From positions 3,472,001-3,536,000 of the forward strand of contig NZ_JAKZBV010000001.1 of NCBI RefSeq assembly GCF_022539255.1: a DNA stretch of 64,000 nucleotides. Reading direction: 5' to 3'. The translations under genes were made by a program, and so were the position numbers. Below are positions 1-9,028 of this stretch, in pieces. This stretch comes from Sinomonas terrae (lineage in GTDB: Bacteria; Actinomycetota; Actinomycetes; Actinomycetales; Micrococcaceae). Each line of letters opens with the position of its first letter. Within the stretch, counting starts at the first letter, position 1. The notes beneath the pieces were generated by a model that saw only the letters and a program-made list of their open reading frames with translations, was not told where the DNA came from and did not search any database.

Positions 1-1524
1 CGGGATCATCGTCCTGTCTAGCGCCAGATCGCGGTCGGAGAGGCGTCGCAGGTAGCGCATCATCTGCGTCTCGGACCGGTAGGAGTGGAAGACGGGGTGC
101 TGCAGGTACAGGCTCGCGCGGTGCATGGCGCCCTCCAATGCGAACGGCGCACCACCCGCCGTGTCCGCGGCGTCGCCCGCCGGGCCCGCGCCGAAGACGC
201 CGGCGACGACGGCGACCGTGTCCGCCGTCGTCGTCTCGTCGCACGAGACCCCGACGGTGTCCGCGTCGACGAGCCGGAGGTTGACGCCCTTGCCCTCCGC
301 GGCCGCGACGAGCGAGGCCGCCCGCCCCGGGACGCGGGCCGTCACGGTGTCGAAGAAGCTCCGGTGCACGACCTCGACCCCGGCGGATTCGAGCGCCGCG
401 GCGAGCGTGCGGGCATGGGCGTGGGTGCGCTCGGCGATCGCCTTGAGGCCCTCCGGCCCGTGGTAGACCGCGTACATCGAGGCCACGATCGCCAGCAGCG
501 CCTGGGCTGTGCAGATGTTCGAGGTCGCCTTCTCGCGGCGGATGTGCTGCTCACGCGTCTGGAGGGCCAGGCGGTAGGCGGGGCGGCCGGCGTCGTCCTT
601 CGACACCCCCACCAGACGGCCCGGGAGCTGACGCTCGAGGCCCTTGTGGACCGCCATGAAGGCCGCGTGCGGGCCGCCGTAGAACAGCGGGACGCCGAAG
701 CGCTGGGCCGAGCCGACGGCGATGTCCGCTCCCTGCTCCCCCGGGGACTTGATCAGCGTCAGGGCCAGCAGGTCCGCCGCGACGGTGACCATCGCGCCGC
801 GCTCCTTGGCCTCCGCGATCAGGCCCGTGGCGTCCGCGACCAGGCCGGATGCGCCAGGCTGCTGGATCACGAGGCCGTTGATCGGCCCCTCCGGCAGGCC
901 CTTGGACAGGTCCGCGACCTCGACCTCGAAGCCCAGCGCGCGGGCACGGCCGGCCACGATCGCGATCGACTGCGGGAACAGGTCCGCGTCCAGCACCGTC
1001 TTGCCGTGCCCCGGGGCCGCGGCGACGTCCTTGTTCTTGTTCGCCCGGCGCATCAGCAGCACCGCCTCCATCACGGCGGTGGCCTCATCCAGCAGCGACG
1101 CGTTGGCGATCGCCAGGCCAGTGAGGTCCTCCACCGCGGTCTGGAAGTTCAGCAGCGCCTCGAGCCGACCCTGCGAGATCTCGGGCTGGTACGGGGTGTA
1201 GGCGGTGTACCAGGCCGGGTTCTCCACGATGTTCCGCCGGATCACCGCCGGGGTGATCGTGTCGTAGTAGCCCTGCCCGATCATCTGCACGTGCGGGCGG
1301 TTCTTCGCTGCCAGACCGCGCAGGGCGGCCAGGACCTCGGACTCGCTCAGCGCCGGGGCCAGCCCGAGCGGGGAAGCCTGCTTGATGCTGTCCGGAACTG
1401 CCGTGTCGGCCAGCGCATCCGCGCTGTCATAGCCGACCGCGTTCAGCATGTGCTTGATGTCCTCATCGCGCCGCGCACCGATATGCCGGTCGACGAAGGC
1501 TGCGGGAACTGCGTGGTCCGTCAC
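1..1524 (-). CDS. gcvP: glycine dehydrogenase (P-protein), N-terminal part
   Basis: This is the PLP-dependent decarboxylating subunit of the glycine cleavage system, which takes CO2 from glycine and passes the aminomethyl group to lipoylated H-protein. The reading frame is open from a GTG at 1522-1524 to the window edge, so about 508 codons are visible and the 3' half is missing. The N-terminus reads MTDHAVPAAFVDRHIGARR, followed by DIKHMLNAVGYDS, the usual GcvP opening; the PLP lysine lies beyond the edge. The start is set by GGAG seven bases upstream. A tandem glycine riboswitch precedes it on the same strand, which supports the assignment and shows how it is controlled. Other gcv genes, if present, are outside the window. 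Confidence 0.95.
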   Translation of the reverse strand, partial: MTDHAVPAAFVDRHIGARRDEDIKHMLNAVGYDSADALADTAVPDSIKQASPLGLAPALSESEVLAALRGLAAKNRPHVQMIGQGYYDTITPAVIRRNIVENPAWYTAYTPYQPEISQGRLEALLNFQTAVEDLTGLAIANASLLDEATAVMEAVLLMRRANKNKDVAAAPGHGKTVLDADLFPQSIAIVAGRARALGFEVEVADLSKGLPEGPINGLVIQQPGASGLVADATGLIAEAKERGAMVTVAADLLALTLIKSPGEQGADIAVGSAQRFGVPLFYGGPHAAFMAVHKGLERQLPGRLVGVSKDDAGRPAYRLALQTREQHIRREKATSNICTAQALLAIVASMYAVYHGPEGLKAIAERTHAHARTLAAALESAGVEVVHRSFFDTVTARVPGRAASLVAAAEGKGVNLRLVDADTVGVSCDETTTADTVAVVAGVFGAGPAGDAADTAGGAPFALEGAMHRASLYLQHPVFHSYRSETQMMRYLRRLSDRDLALDRTMIP

Positions 1525-1581
1525 GGGGGAACTCCAATACTCTGGCCGTGCGGTGCACGGCATGGATCGCGTTCCTCCCCG

Positions 1582-1769
1582 CTCTGTATCGGACCTGAGA
1601 GATTCCGCCGGCGTTGTGGGCCGGCTTGCACCGTCGGTGAGGCCGCGGCCGAAGCCGGGTCTGCTTTCCAGAGGCGCCTTGCCGCGGCGGTACAGGTGCC
1701 TGAGAGATTCCTGGGGAGGTGTTGCTCCTACGGCGCCTGCTTGCTCATGCTCGCAGGACTCTCCCGCCG
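1582..1769 (-). promoter_or_regulatory. tandem glycine riboswitch (gcvT-type)
   Basis: Read on the minus strand, the 5' aptamer begins GGGAGAGTCCTGCGAGC and contains GGCGCCGTAGGAGCAA and GAATCTCTCAGGCA. A second aptamer follows, with ACCGACGGTGCAAGCCGG and again GAATCTCTCAGG. The doubled CTCTCAGG core is the signature of the cooperative two-aptamer glycine riboswitch. It ends about 57 bases before the gcvP GTG, so glycine is expected to switch gcvP expression on. No other gene lies between. Confidence 0.95.
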
Positions 1770-1842
1770 CAGATCAGAGGCTTGTTCAGTTGTGGGCATG
1801 CGGGGATGCCGCACAGACCAATTGTGCTATGCCGCCTCCCCC

Positions 1843-1872
1843 GGAGCAAACAGGCCCGGAGCAAACAGGCCC
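1843..1872. repeat. 2 x 15-bp direct repeat
   Basis: Two perfect copies of GGAGCAAACAGGCCC lie back to back in the leader region upstream of the glycine riboswitch (minus strand). No function is visible; it is one of many short tandem repeats in this window. Confidence 0.8.
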
Positions 1873-1898
1873 GGTCCCAAGCGTGAGGACCCCTCGAC

Positions 1899-1934
1899 GC
1901 TGAAGGCCACCTCCCGCAGGAGGTGGCCTTCAGC
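1899..1934 (-). terminator. strong hairpin terminator
   Basis: A perfect 16-bp stem (arm GCTGAAGGCCACCTCC, 4-base loop CGCA) lies 39 bases past the stop of the minus-strand membrane protein gene and before the gcvP leader. No long T-run follows, which is common in high-GC actinobacteria. Confidence 0.8.
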
Positions 1935-1951
1935 GCAATATGCTTGTCACT

Positions 1952-1990
1952 TCACTTGCAATCCTGCAGTGATCACTTGCAATCCTGCAG
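1952..1990. repeat. 18-bp duplication including a stop codon
   Basis: TCACTTGCAATCCTGCAG occurs at 1952-1969 and again at 1973-1990, separated by TGA. On the minus strand the second copy encodes the last five residues LQDCK plus the stop of the upstream gene. The first copy repeats exactly those codons and the stop downstream. Confidence 0.85.
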
Positions 1991-2854
1991 CGACACTGTG
2001 ACCCCGAGGATGTCCGTCCCGCAGCGCTTCGACGGCGGCGCCGTGGGCGACGCTGAGGGCGACGCCGCTGGCGCTGGCGAGGCGGAACTGGACGGCGAGG
2101 TACTCGCCGAACCCGTCGCCGAAGCGACGGGCGCCGGGGCCGGCGACGACGCCGGGAGCGGGGCATGCGGCGACGAGGTGGTGCCGCCGGTGTTGGCAGG
2201 AGTTCCCCCTGCAGGCGCTCCTGTGCCCGACGCCCCTGTGCCCCCAGTTGCGGCGCCTGCAGCGCCCCCACCCGCGAGCGGGCCGTAGGGCGCGGCAGCC
2301 AGCGGAGCACCCGGTGCCGTGGCGGCGGGAGGCGTCTGGGGCGTCAGCCCGGCCTGCGAAAGGGATGGCACGGACGACGGCGAGACGGCGCCGACGATCG
2401 AGGCCGGAGCGGAGACAGCGCCCGACGGCGCTTCGCCGCCCGAGAGCGAGCTCGAGAACCGTGCGGCATTGGCGCCTAGTTGGACCGTCGGGGAAGGAGC
2501 AGCCGTCGGCGCAGTGCCATCCGGCAGCACCCCGCGCACGGCAACAGCGCCGGCGGACAGAACCAAGGCTCCGAGGGTGCTCCACAGGAATGCCATGGGT
2601 ATCACGCCGGTGCCGCCAGCACGGCGGGAGCGCAGTCGCCAGACGGAGGAAACGACAAGGACGAGTCCGCAGACAAGCATGACGACGACGGGGACAGTTG
2701 CGAGGGCGAACACCACGGCAGCCGCTGCAACAGCCCCCGCTAGCCAAAGGGGCGGGCGGCTCCAAGGGTTCGTTCGTCGGCGAGGCCGCCTTCGCCAAGC
2801 AGGCGTTTCGGCGGCGTCCTTTCGGGGACGGTTAGGAAACGACACTGTTGCCAT
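1973..2854 (-). CDS. membrane protein with Pro/Ala/Ser/Thr-rich tail
   Basis: A 293-residue protein of unknown function. After a short Arg-rich cytoplasmic start (about residues 1-35) come three hydrophobic segments: LWLAGAVAAAAVVFALATV, then VVVMLVCGLVLVVSSVW, then, after a basic loop, MAFLWSTLGALVLSAGAVA. The rest, about 175 residues, is a low-complexity Ala/Pro/Ser/Thr/Gly stretch, probably extracytoplasmic, ending in a short conserved-looking CGTDILGV and LQDCK. I chose the ATG at 2854 because the reading frame upstream overlaps the neighbouring acetyltransferase and loses membrane-protein composition. The final codons and stop are duplicated downstream. It runs in the same direction as gnat and tex but has its own 37-bp gap. 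Confidence 0.7.
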   Translation of the reverse strand: MATVSFPNRPRKDAAETPAWRRRPRRRTNPWSRPPLWLAGAVAAAAVVFALATVPVVVMLVCGLVLVVSSVWRLRSRRAGGTGVIPMAFLWSTLGALVLSAGAVAVRGVLPDGTAPTAAPSPTVQLGANAARFSSSLSGGEAPSGAVSAPASIVGAVSPSSVPSLSQAGLTPQTPPAATAPGAPLAAAPYGPLAGGGAAGAATGGTGASGTGAPAGGTPANTGGTTSSPHAPLPASSPAPAPVASATGSASTSPSSSASPAPAASPSASPTAPPSKRCGTDILGVTVSLQDCK

Positions 2855-2891
2855 GCTTCCAGAGCTGGCCTCGTCTGGCCAATCGAGAGGT

Positions 2892-3521
2892 CTAGCGTCG
2901 CGCCGCCCACTCCTCGCGCAGCACGCCGTAGACGACCTCGTCGCACACCTCGCCGCGCACCATCCTGGCGTTTCGAAACCGTGCCTCCTCCGTGAAGCCG
3001 AGCTTCTGGCCGACCTTGCACATCCCGGTGTTTCCGCTCCATGTGGCGAAGTCGAGCCGTTCGCTGTCGGTGGCTCCGAAGAGGTACGTCGTCCAGAGCG
3101 CGAGCGCATCGCTGCCGTACCCGCCGGACCAATGACGCGGGTCGAAGATCACAAGGCCGAGCCGACGCCACGGAAGGAGCCGCGTCCCGTCCGGGGACGG
3201 GTCGCTCGGCTTCTCCTGCCAGTACCAGGACACCTGGCCGACGAACTCGCCCGTGGCCGCGTCCGCGATCGCGAGATTCTCGCGGATGTGCGGCCACACG
3301 CCGTCGTGCGCTTTCCTGAGGAGGCCGTCACACCAGCGATTCGCGCCGTCCGCCGTCCACCTTCCGTAGAACGGGCCATCGAAGAGCTGCCACGCGTGCA
3401 CCCCGCCGCCCTCCGGTGGGACGATCCACTTCCGATACGCCTCGATGTCCGAGCGCGTCCAATCGCGGAGTGTCGCCCGCTCCCCTCTGATCGTGACGTT
3501 CTCGATCGTCGGGTCGCTCAC
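2892..3521 (-). CDS. GNAT-family N-acetyltransferase
   Basis: A 209-residue acetyl-CoA-dependent acetyltransferase-like protein. The N-terminal strand MSDPTIENVTIRGERATLRD and the later segment FDPRHWSGGYGSDALALW (the motif A region that binds the CoA pyrophosphate), followed by the NTGMCKVGQKLGF motif, are typical of GNAT proteins of the RimJ/RimL type. The substrate cannot be told. Its ATG overlaps the tex stop by four bases (ATGA), so it is translationally coupled to tex and probably co-transcribed. It could be a ribosomal-protein or small-molecule acetylase. Confidence 0.8.
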   Translation of the reverse strand: MSDPTIENVTIRGERATLRDWTRSDIEAYRKWIVPPEGGGVHAWQLFDGPFYGRWTADGANRWCDGLLRKAHDGVWPHIRENLAIADAATGEFVGQVSWYWQEKPSDPSPDGTRLLPWRRLGLVIFDPRHWSGGYGSDALALWTTYLFGATDSERLDFATWSGNTGMCKVGQKLGFTEEARFRNARMVRGEVCDEVVYGVLREEWAARR

Positions 3522-6235
3522 TTGGCGAGACCGGCCCGCCTCAACGCTTCCGCGAGCGCAGTATCCGGTGCGCCCTGCGATTCGCGGCCGCGCCCGGCAG
3601 CACCGCCCCGGCCGCCGTCGCCTGCGTCGCCTGTGCGCGGACGACGCCGGCCTTCTCCTCCCCGGCGATCCTCCCCTCCACGCCGTTGCTCCCCATTTCG
3701 GCCCTCGCCATTACGGCCCTCGCGGTTCCGCTCCTCGCGGTTGCCCTCCCCACTTCCTCGACGGCCCTCACCCGGGCGGGAGACCTCGTCATCAAGCCGC
3801 AGCGAAAGCGAGATGCGCTTGCGGGGCACGTCGACGTCGAGGACCTTGACCCGCACAACCTGCCCGGACTTCACGACTTCACGCGGATCGGAGACGAACT
3901 TGGAACTCATGGCAGAGACATGGACGAGGCCGTCTTGATGAACCCCGATATCGACGAAAGCGCCGAAGGCAGCGACGTTGGACACCGTCCCCTCGAGCAC
4001 CATCCCGGGCTTCAGGTCCGCGATAGTCTCCACGCCTTCCTTGAGCGCGGCCGTCACGAACTCCGGCCGAGGGTCACGCCCCGGGCGCACGAGTTCAGCC
4101 ATGACGTCTTTGACCGTGGGGAGGCCGAAACGATCGTCTGCGAACTCGGCAGGGTCGAGGGTCGCGACCGTGGATGCCATCGCGCCTGAAGTCGTAGAAC
4201 GCCCGGCCCCTGTTGCACCGCCGGCAGCGGCGAGGATTCGATGGGCCAAGCCGTAGGCCTCCGGGTGGACTGCCGAGGCGTCGAGCGGCTCCGGACCTCC
4301 CGTGATGCGCAGGAACCCAGCGCACTGTTCGAAGGCCTTGGCGCCCAATCTCGGAACCTTCTTGAGATCGGCCCGGCTCGCGAAGGGACCATTCGCATCG
4401 CGGTATTCCACGATGCTCCGGCTGAGGAGCGGACCAACGCCGGCTACCCGCGAGAGCAGTGACGGCGAAGCCGTGTTCACGTCGACGCCTACGGCGTTCA
4501 CGCAGTCCTCCACCACGGCGTCGAGGGAGCGTTCGAGCTTTGCAGGCGTGAGGTCATGCTGGTACTGCCCGACCCCGATCGACTTCGGCTCGATCTTGAC
4601 CAGCTCGGCGAGCGGGTCCTGGAGCCTGCGGGCAATCGAAACCGCGCCGCGCAGCGAAACGTCGAGGTTGGGGAGTTCAGCCGAGGCCAGCGCTGAGGCC
4701 GAATAGACGGATGCTCCCGCCTCGGACACGATTACCTTGGCAGGCTTGAGCGCGCCGTCGTTCTTGGCGCCGTCGTTCTTCTGGCCCTCGCCGCGCTGGG
4801 CAGCAGCGGGAGCCCCAAACCGCGAAAGCCGGGCCAGAAGCTCTCCGGCGAGCCTGTCGGTCTCGCGACTCGCCGTCCCGTTTCCCACAGCCACCAACTC
4901 GATCCCGTGCTTGAGCGCGAGGGCCTCAAGCGTCGCGAGGGATTCCTTCCACTTGTTGGCCGGCGCATGGGGATAGATCGTCGCAGTGTCCACGACTTTC
5001 CCCGTCCGGTCGACGACGGCGACCTTGACACCCGTCCGGAGACCGGGATCGAGACCGAGGACGGCCCGGTTCCCTGCAGGCGCCGCGAGCAGAACGTCGC
5101 GGAGATTCGACGCGAAGACCCGAACTGCCTCCTCCTCGGCCGCCTCAAAGAGCCGCGATCGGAGGTCCGACTCAAGGCGCGGCTGGAGGCGCCCACGCCA
5201 CGCGATCCGCACGGTCTGCGCGAGCCACTTTCCGCCCGGAGTGTCGGCGCCGCCGCGAATCCCGAGCGAGCGGGAGACCGCGTTCTCGTACCCTGCGCGG
5301 GCTTCGTCCAAGCCTGCCTCGTCACGCGGGTCACTCTCTGCCACAGCGACCGTAAGGGCGCCTTCGCGTTCGCCTCTCAGGAGCGCAAGTACGCGATGGC
5401 CGGGCAGGTTCTCGAGCGGCTGCACATAGTCCGCGTAGTCCGCATACTTCCCCGCGAGCTCCGGGCTGGTGCCCTCCGCGGCCTGCACCCGGACGCGTCC
5501 TCGAGTCCAGAGCCGCTCGCGCAACTCGTGAACGAGGTCGGTATCCTGGCCAGCCCGTTCCGTGAGGATTGCCCGCGCGCCAGCGAGCGCATCGGCAGTG
5601 TTCGGAACGCCCTTCTCGTCGCTCACAAACCCAGACGCCGCTTCATCCGGAAGGCGCGAGGGATCGGCGATGATCGCGTCGGCGAGCGGCTCGAGACCGG
5701 CCTCGCGGGCGATCTGTGCTTTCGTCCGACGCTTTGACTTGTAGGGAAGGTAGAGGTCTTCGAGCTCGGCCTTCGTTGCCGCTTGAAGGACGGCCTCACG
5801 CAGCTGATCGGTGAGGGCGCCCTGCTCACTTATCGCTGAGAGGACTGCGGCCCGACGGTCTTCGAGCTCCCGGAGGTAGCGGAGCCGCTCCTCGAGGTCA
5901 CGGAGCTGCGCATCGTCGAGGGTCCCGGTGACTTCCTTCCGATAACGCGCAACGAACGGCACCGTGGCACCACCGTCGAGAAGGCCCACGGCGGCGGCCA
6001 CCTGCCAGGTCTTCACACCTAGTTCTTGGGCAATGACGCCGTTGATCTTCTCGGCGATCTCCTTGGAGACCTGCTCAGCGGTCTTCTCAGGAAATGCGGT
6101 GCGCAGTTGTACCTGAGGCAAGCCTTCTCGAGAGGAGGCTCGTTGAGACGAGCCCCCTTGAGACAAGTGATTCGGGCCGGAGGCCGAGGAGGATGGAAGC
6201 GGGCGTGAAGGAGCGGGTACAGCAGGCTGGGTCAC
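3518..6235 (-). CDS. tex: Tex-family RNA-binding transcription accessory protein
   Basis: A 905-residue Tex protein, a cytoplasmic nucleic-acid-binding factor that associates with the transcription machinery. The order is a nonconserved Ser/Pro-rich start (1-50), the Tex N-domain (VPFVARYRKEVTGTLDD near 93-109), a YqgF/RNase H-like core (VLGLDPGLRTGVKVAVVD), a helix-hairpin-helix pair (LLSRVAGVGPLLSRSIVEYR) and an S1 domain (VSNVAAFGAFVDIGVHQDGL, about 745-815). The final 89 residues are a charged Arg/Gly/Glu repeat tail, an addition seen in actinobacterial Tex. It is somewhat longer than the usual 750-800 residues because of both tails. The downstream acetyltransferase overlaps its stop. Confidence 0.95.
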   Translation of the reverse strand: MTQPAVPAPSRPLPSSSASGPNHLSQGGSSQRASSREGLPQVQLRTAFPEKTAEQVSKEIAEKINGVIAQELGVKTWQVAAAVGLLDGGATVPFVARYRKEVTGTLDDAQLRDLEERLRYLRELEDRRAAVLSAISEQGALTDQLREAVLQAATKAELEDLYLPYKSKRRTKAQIAREAGLEPLADAIIADPSRLPDEAASGFVSDEKGVPNTADALAGARAILTERAGQDTDLVHELRERLWTRGRVRVQAAEGTSPELAGKYADYADYVQPLENLPGHRVLALLRGEREGALTVAVAESDPRDEAGLDEARAGYENAVSRSLGIRGGADTPGGKWLAQTVRIAWRGRLQPRLESDLRSRLFEAAEEEAVRVFASNLRDVLLAAPAGNRAVLGLDPGLRTGVKVAVVDRTGKVVDTATIYPHAPANKWKESLATLEALALKHGIELVAVGNGTASRETDRLAGELLARLSRFGAPAAAQRGEGQKNDGAKNDGALKPAKVIVSEAGASVYSASALASAELPNLDVSLRGAVSIARRLQDPLAELVKIEPKSIGVGQYQHDLTPAKLERSLDAVVEDCVNAVGVDVNTASPSLLSRVAGVGPLLSRSIVEYRDANGPFASRADLKKVPRLGAKAFEQCAGFLRITGGPEPLDASAVHPEAYGLAHRILAAAGGATGAGRSTTSGAMASTVATLDPAEFADDRFGLPTVKDVMAELVRPGRDPRPEFVTAALKEGVETIADLKPGMVLEGTVSNVAAFGAFVDIGVHQDGLVHVSAMSSKFVSDPREVVKSGQVVRVKVLDVDVPRKRISLSLRLDDEVSRPGEGRRGSGEGNREERNREGRNGEGRNGEQRRGGEDRRGGEGRRRPRTGDAGDGGRGGAAGRGRESQGAPDTALAEALRRAGLAK

Positions 6236-6345
6236 AGAGACTACTCTGCCCTATGGGTCCGACAATCCGCACTCGCGCAAGCCGCACTCGCGCTACATTG
6301 GCTCGCTGGATCCCGACACGGTCTAGCTCGTGGACGCGGGCCGGG

Positions 6346-6417
6346 TCGTGACGCGAGCTGGATCGCTCGTGACACTGGCTGGTTCGTGACACTGGCTGGC
6401 TCCTGACACTGGCTGGC
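6346..6417. repeat. 17-bp tandem repeat, intergenic
   Basis: Three adjacent units of TCGTGACACTGGCTGGC (6367-6383, 6384-6400, 6401-6417; one or two mismatches) and a weaker unit at 6346-6362 lie just past the 3' end of the 13E12 gene and upstream of tex. The period is not a multiple of three, consistent with a noncoding position. The rest of the 6236-6445 gap shows no gene. Confidence 0.8.
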
Positions 6418-6445
6418 TCCGGTAGAGGCGGGCCAGGCAAGCTCC

Positions 6446-8851
6446 TCAGAACGGCGGAGGTTGGTTTGGAGCCTCCGAGAGCGTTCGTGGAATCGGCGCT
6501 CCCCGATCCGGCACTCCCCGTTCCGGCACCGCTGATCCTGGCACCGCTGATTCTGGCACCGCTGATCCTGGCGCCGCTGATCCCGGCGCCGCTGATCCTG
6601 GCACTGCGCATTCGGGCAGGCCGATCTCGGGCGCTGGAGGTTCTGGCGGAGCAATCTCGGGCAGGGCCGTTTCGGAAATGTGGGTACGGCCCAGCGGCGA
6701 CCTCCACCGGAGCAGATGAGCAGCTTCCGCAGGATTGCCATGCCGTAGACGATCGCCGTCCTCTACCCGAGCCGGGCCTCCCGCACCACCGCCCTGCTCT
6801 GCCCGATCATCGTGCCCTGTCCGATTACCGTGCTCTACCCCACGGTCCGGGGCGAGGTGCTGGTAGCTCCAAGCCCCGATGGACTTGAGGGCGTGATGCT
6901 TTCGGCACAGCAGAGCCAGGTTGTCCGGGTCTGTTTTCCCGCCGTCCTGCCATTCGATGATGTGGTCCGGTTCGCATACCTTGGCGCGTCGGGTGCAACC
7001 GGGAAACAGACATCCGCCGTCGCGGTGGGCGAGGTAGCGGCGCAAGGCCTTTGGCGGCCGATACGCCGTGCGGCCGACACCGAGCGCAGCTCCTGTGATG
7101 GGGTCGGTGAAGAGCCTGTCCCAGTTCGGGGCGAGGGACGCGAGGCGCCTGGCCGTGGGCGCATCAATTGGTCCATAGCCCTCAAGCTCGGCCACCGCAC
7201 GTCGCGACGCTTCCCCCGGGGATCTAGCAGCGGTTGGCGGAACACCGGCGCTCGGAGACCCGGATGCGTTCAGCGATCCAGCCACGCTGGGCGATCCAGC
7301 CGCGCTCGGCAATCCAGCCACCCGCGCAGACCCGGCTATGGCCGGCGCAAGAGCGGGCTGTTCCCGGGCCAGCTCGTCCTCAGTTTCGACGACGGCGTCG
7401 ACCGTTCCCATCGCCGGGGCTGGTGAGCTGATTTCGGAGACGAGGGCGAGGTCGAGAGGAATCGTGACGACCACCTCGGGACGGAAGGGCCCGACGAATG
7501 CAGGGTCGGGGGAGCCGAGGAGTCGGTGGATGAGGGCATCGGCCCGTAGCTGGGACAAGGTCCGCTCCCCGGCGGCGGCTGCGGCCGCGGACGTCTCAGG
7601 ACTCCTTTGATCACTCTCCTGGCCAGCTGATCTGCGGGCTTCTGCGAGGGCGGTGCGAGCATCGGTGTCGAGTCCGTTCAGGACGGCCAGCCCCGCCTCG
7701 GCGGGAAGGAACGCAGTGAGTGTGCACATCCCGTCGGGCTCCGGGGCAAACCACACGCCGCGCTCCCGTGCCGCCGCTTTCTTTCGGGACTGGATGCTCT
7801 CGGGGTGCATCCGTTCTCGCACGCGCTTCAGCGCGGAGCGCAGTTCCGAAGGTGTCCGGCGGCGCCCGCTCCGCGTCACGGCCCGTTCCAGAGCCTCCCG
7901 ACCGAACTCCTGGGCGACTTCGGGCGGGAGGGTGCGAGCCTGGTCGAGGATGACCCTGGCATGCTGGAACGAGATCGCACCGGTCTGAACTGCTTCCAAG
8001 ACGTCGCTCTGCGACCCCGTCAGGTCGACGGCGTCGTGCAGGAGCCTCGCGGCGGCCATCTCGGAGATCGCCGAGGAGGTCGCGGCCTCGGCCACGGCAA
8101 GAGCGTGCGCCTCAGCTCCGCCGAATCGCACGGGTTGGCTGCCCCGGCGTGGGATGTCCTCGGCAGCCAGAGCAGGCTCGAGGCGGGCTAGGGCCCGGAG
8201 TCGGACTCCTGTCGCCCAGCCGATCACCCGCTCGGCGCACTCCGCTACGGCCAGAGCCTCGTCCGCGGAAAGGCCCTCGGTCGCGGGCAACCCCACCGAC
8301 CCGAACAACGGCGAATCGGGCCGGTCGCCGAACACGACGACCGACGTCCATGAGTCGGATGAGCCGGTGCAGGTGTCGGCGGCCTCGAGACCGGCTTCTG
8401 CGCCGCCGCACGCTGCGCCCTCGGGAACAATGTCGCCAGCCTCAGGGAGGGCTTCCCCGGAGTCGGGGAGGATGTCGCCAGCTCCAGGGAGGAGGTCTCC
8501 GGACTCGGGAAGGCCCCCGCTTCCGGGGAGGATCTCCCCGCCCTCAGGCAGGATCTCCCCGCCCTCAGGCAGGATCTCCCCTGACTCAAGAAGGACCCCC
8601 TCGGCCCGATCATCGACGTGCGCCGCACTGGCGCGCAGCACGCACTCTGGGAGGACGTCCTCGTCCGGCACATCGTCTAGGAGAGGCTGGTCTAGGGGAT
8701 GCTGGTCCGTCCAGCCCACGGTCTCGCGCCAGCCAGCCTCCTCAGGCCTCATGTCCTCTTGCCAAGGGGTTCCGGGCCACTGCACGTTGACCCCGCCCTC
8801 CGAGCTGCCTTCGGCCGCCGCGCCCGCGCAAGCCTGCGGTTCCGCTCCCAT
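6446..8851 (-). CDS. 13E12-repeat (DUF222) protein with C-terminal HNH nuclease domain
   Basis: An 801-residue member of the actinobacterial 13E12/REP family. The DUF222 region covers roughly residues 195-480, with a conserved segment around TEGLSADEALAVAECAERVI. The HNH motif near 620-665 reads CLFPGCTRRAKVCEPDHIIEW, split by family convention into a CxxPGC zinc knuckle, DHI and then NLALLCRKHHALK. The first 190 residues carry degenerate acidic octads of the form GEILPEGG. The C-terminus carries pentapeptide repeats (PGSAA, PESAV) encoded by eight 15-bp units at 6496-6615. HNH nuclease activity is expected from the motif, but the role of this family is not established. It is much longer than typical members (about 450-550) because of both repeat regions. 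Confidence 0.85.
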   Translation of the reverse strand: MGAEPQACAGAAAEGSSEGGVNVQWPGTPWQEDMRPEEAGWRETVGWTDQHPLDQPLLDDVPDEDVLPECVLRASAAHVDDRAEGVLLESGEILPEGGEILPEGGEILPGSGGLPESGDLLPGAGDILPDSGEALPEAGDIVPEGAACGGAEAGLEAADTCTGSSDSWTSVVVFGDRPDSPLFGSVGLPATEGLSADEALAVAECAERVIGWATGVRLRALARLEPALAAEDIPRRGSQPVRFGGAEAHALAVAEAATSSAISEMAAARLLHDAVDLTGSQSDVLEAVQTGAISFQHARVILDQARTLPPEVAQEFGREALERAVTRSGRRRTPSELRSALKRVRERMHPESIQSRKKAAARERGVWFAPEPDGMCTLTAFLPAEAGLAVLNGLDTDARTALAEARRSAGQESDQRSPETSAAAAAAGERTLSQLRADALIHRLLGSPDPAFVGPFRPEVVVTIPLDLALVSEISSPAPAMGTVDAVVETEDELAREQPALAPAIAGSARVAGLPSAAGSPSVAGSLNASGSPSAGVPPTAARSPGEASRRAVAELEGYGPIDAPTARRLASLAPNWDRLFTDPITGAALGVGRTAYRPPKALRRYLAHRDGGCLFPGCTRRAKVCEPDHIIEWQDGGKTDPDNLALLCRKHHALKSIGAWSYQHLAPDRGVEHGNRTGHDDRAEQGGGAGGPARVEDGDRLRHGNPAEAAHLLRWRSPLGRTHISETALPEIAPPEPPAPEIGLPECAVPGSAAPGSAAPGSAVPESAVPGSAVPERGVPDRGAPIPRTLSEAPNQPPPF
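6496..6615. repeat. eight 15-bp units inside the 13E12 gene
   Basis: Units related to GGCACCGCTGATCCT repeat every 15 bases and encode PGSAA/PESAV-type pentapeptides near the protein's C-terminus. The period keeps frame. Confidence 0.85.
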
Positions 8852-8920
8852 CTTCTTCCCCCCCTTGTCGTCCGAGAATCCCGTTCCCTGAACCTTTGAT
8901 CAGAGCCTACGGAGGGGGTG

Positions 8921-8934
8921 CGACAAAATAAGAC
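8921..8934 (-). other. TCTTATTTTGTCG-type AT-rich motif, copy 1
   Basis: CGACAAAATAAGAC on the plus strand (GTCTTATTTTGTCG on minus) lies 70 bases upstream of the 13E12 start. It is a striking A/T run in GC-rich DNA and matches copies at 10245 and 56562. It could be a promoter element or a recombination site; undecided. Confidence 0.4.
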
Positions 8935-8968
8935 GAGGACTCCTCGTGGTCAGCAAAGCCCGGGGAGC

Positions 8969-9028
8969 CAGCCGTCCGCCGTCGTCGTCAGAGATCTCCG
9001 GGAGTCAGCCGTCCGCCGTCGTCGTCAG
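8969..9028. repeat. 23-bp direct repeat spanning a stop codon
   Basis: The same 23 bases (plus strand, beginning CAGCCGTCCGCCGTCG) occur at 8969-8991 and 9006-9028, 14 bases apart. The second copy contains the TGA stop (9025-9027) of the minus-strand hydrolase gene; the first lies downstream and repeats that stop context. The rest of the 8852-9024 gap holds no gene. Confidence 0.85.

Noticed and set aside
85..2001. A 638-codon plus-strand frame over the gcvP region and riboswitch
   Set aside because: GcvP is unmistakable on the minus strand, and the frame runs through the riboswitch and terminator.
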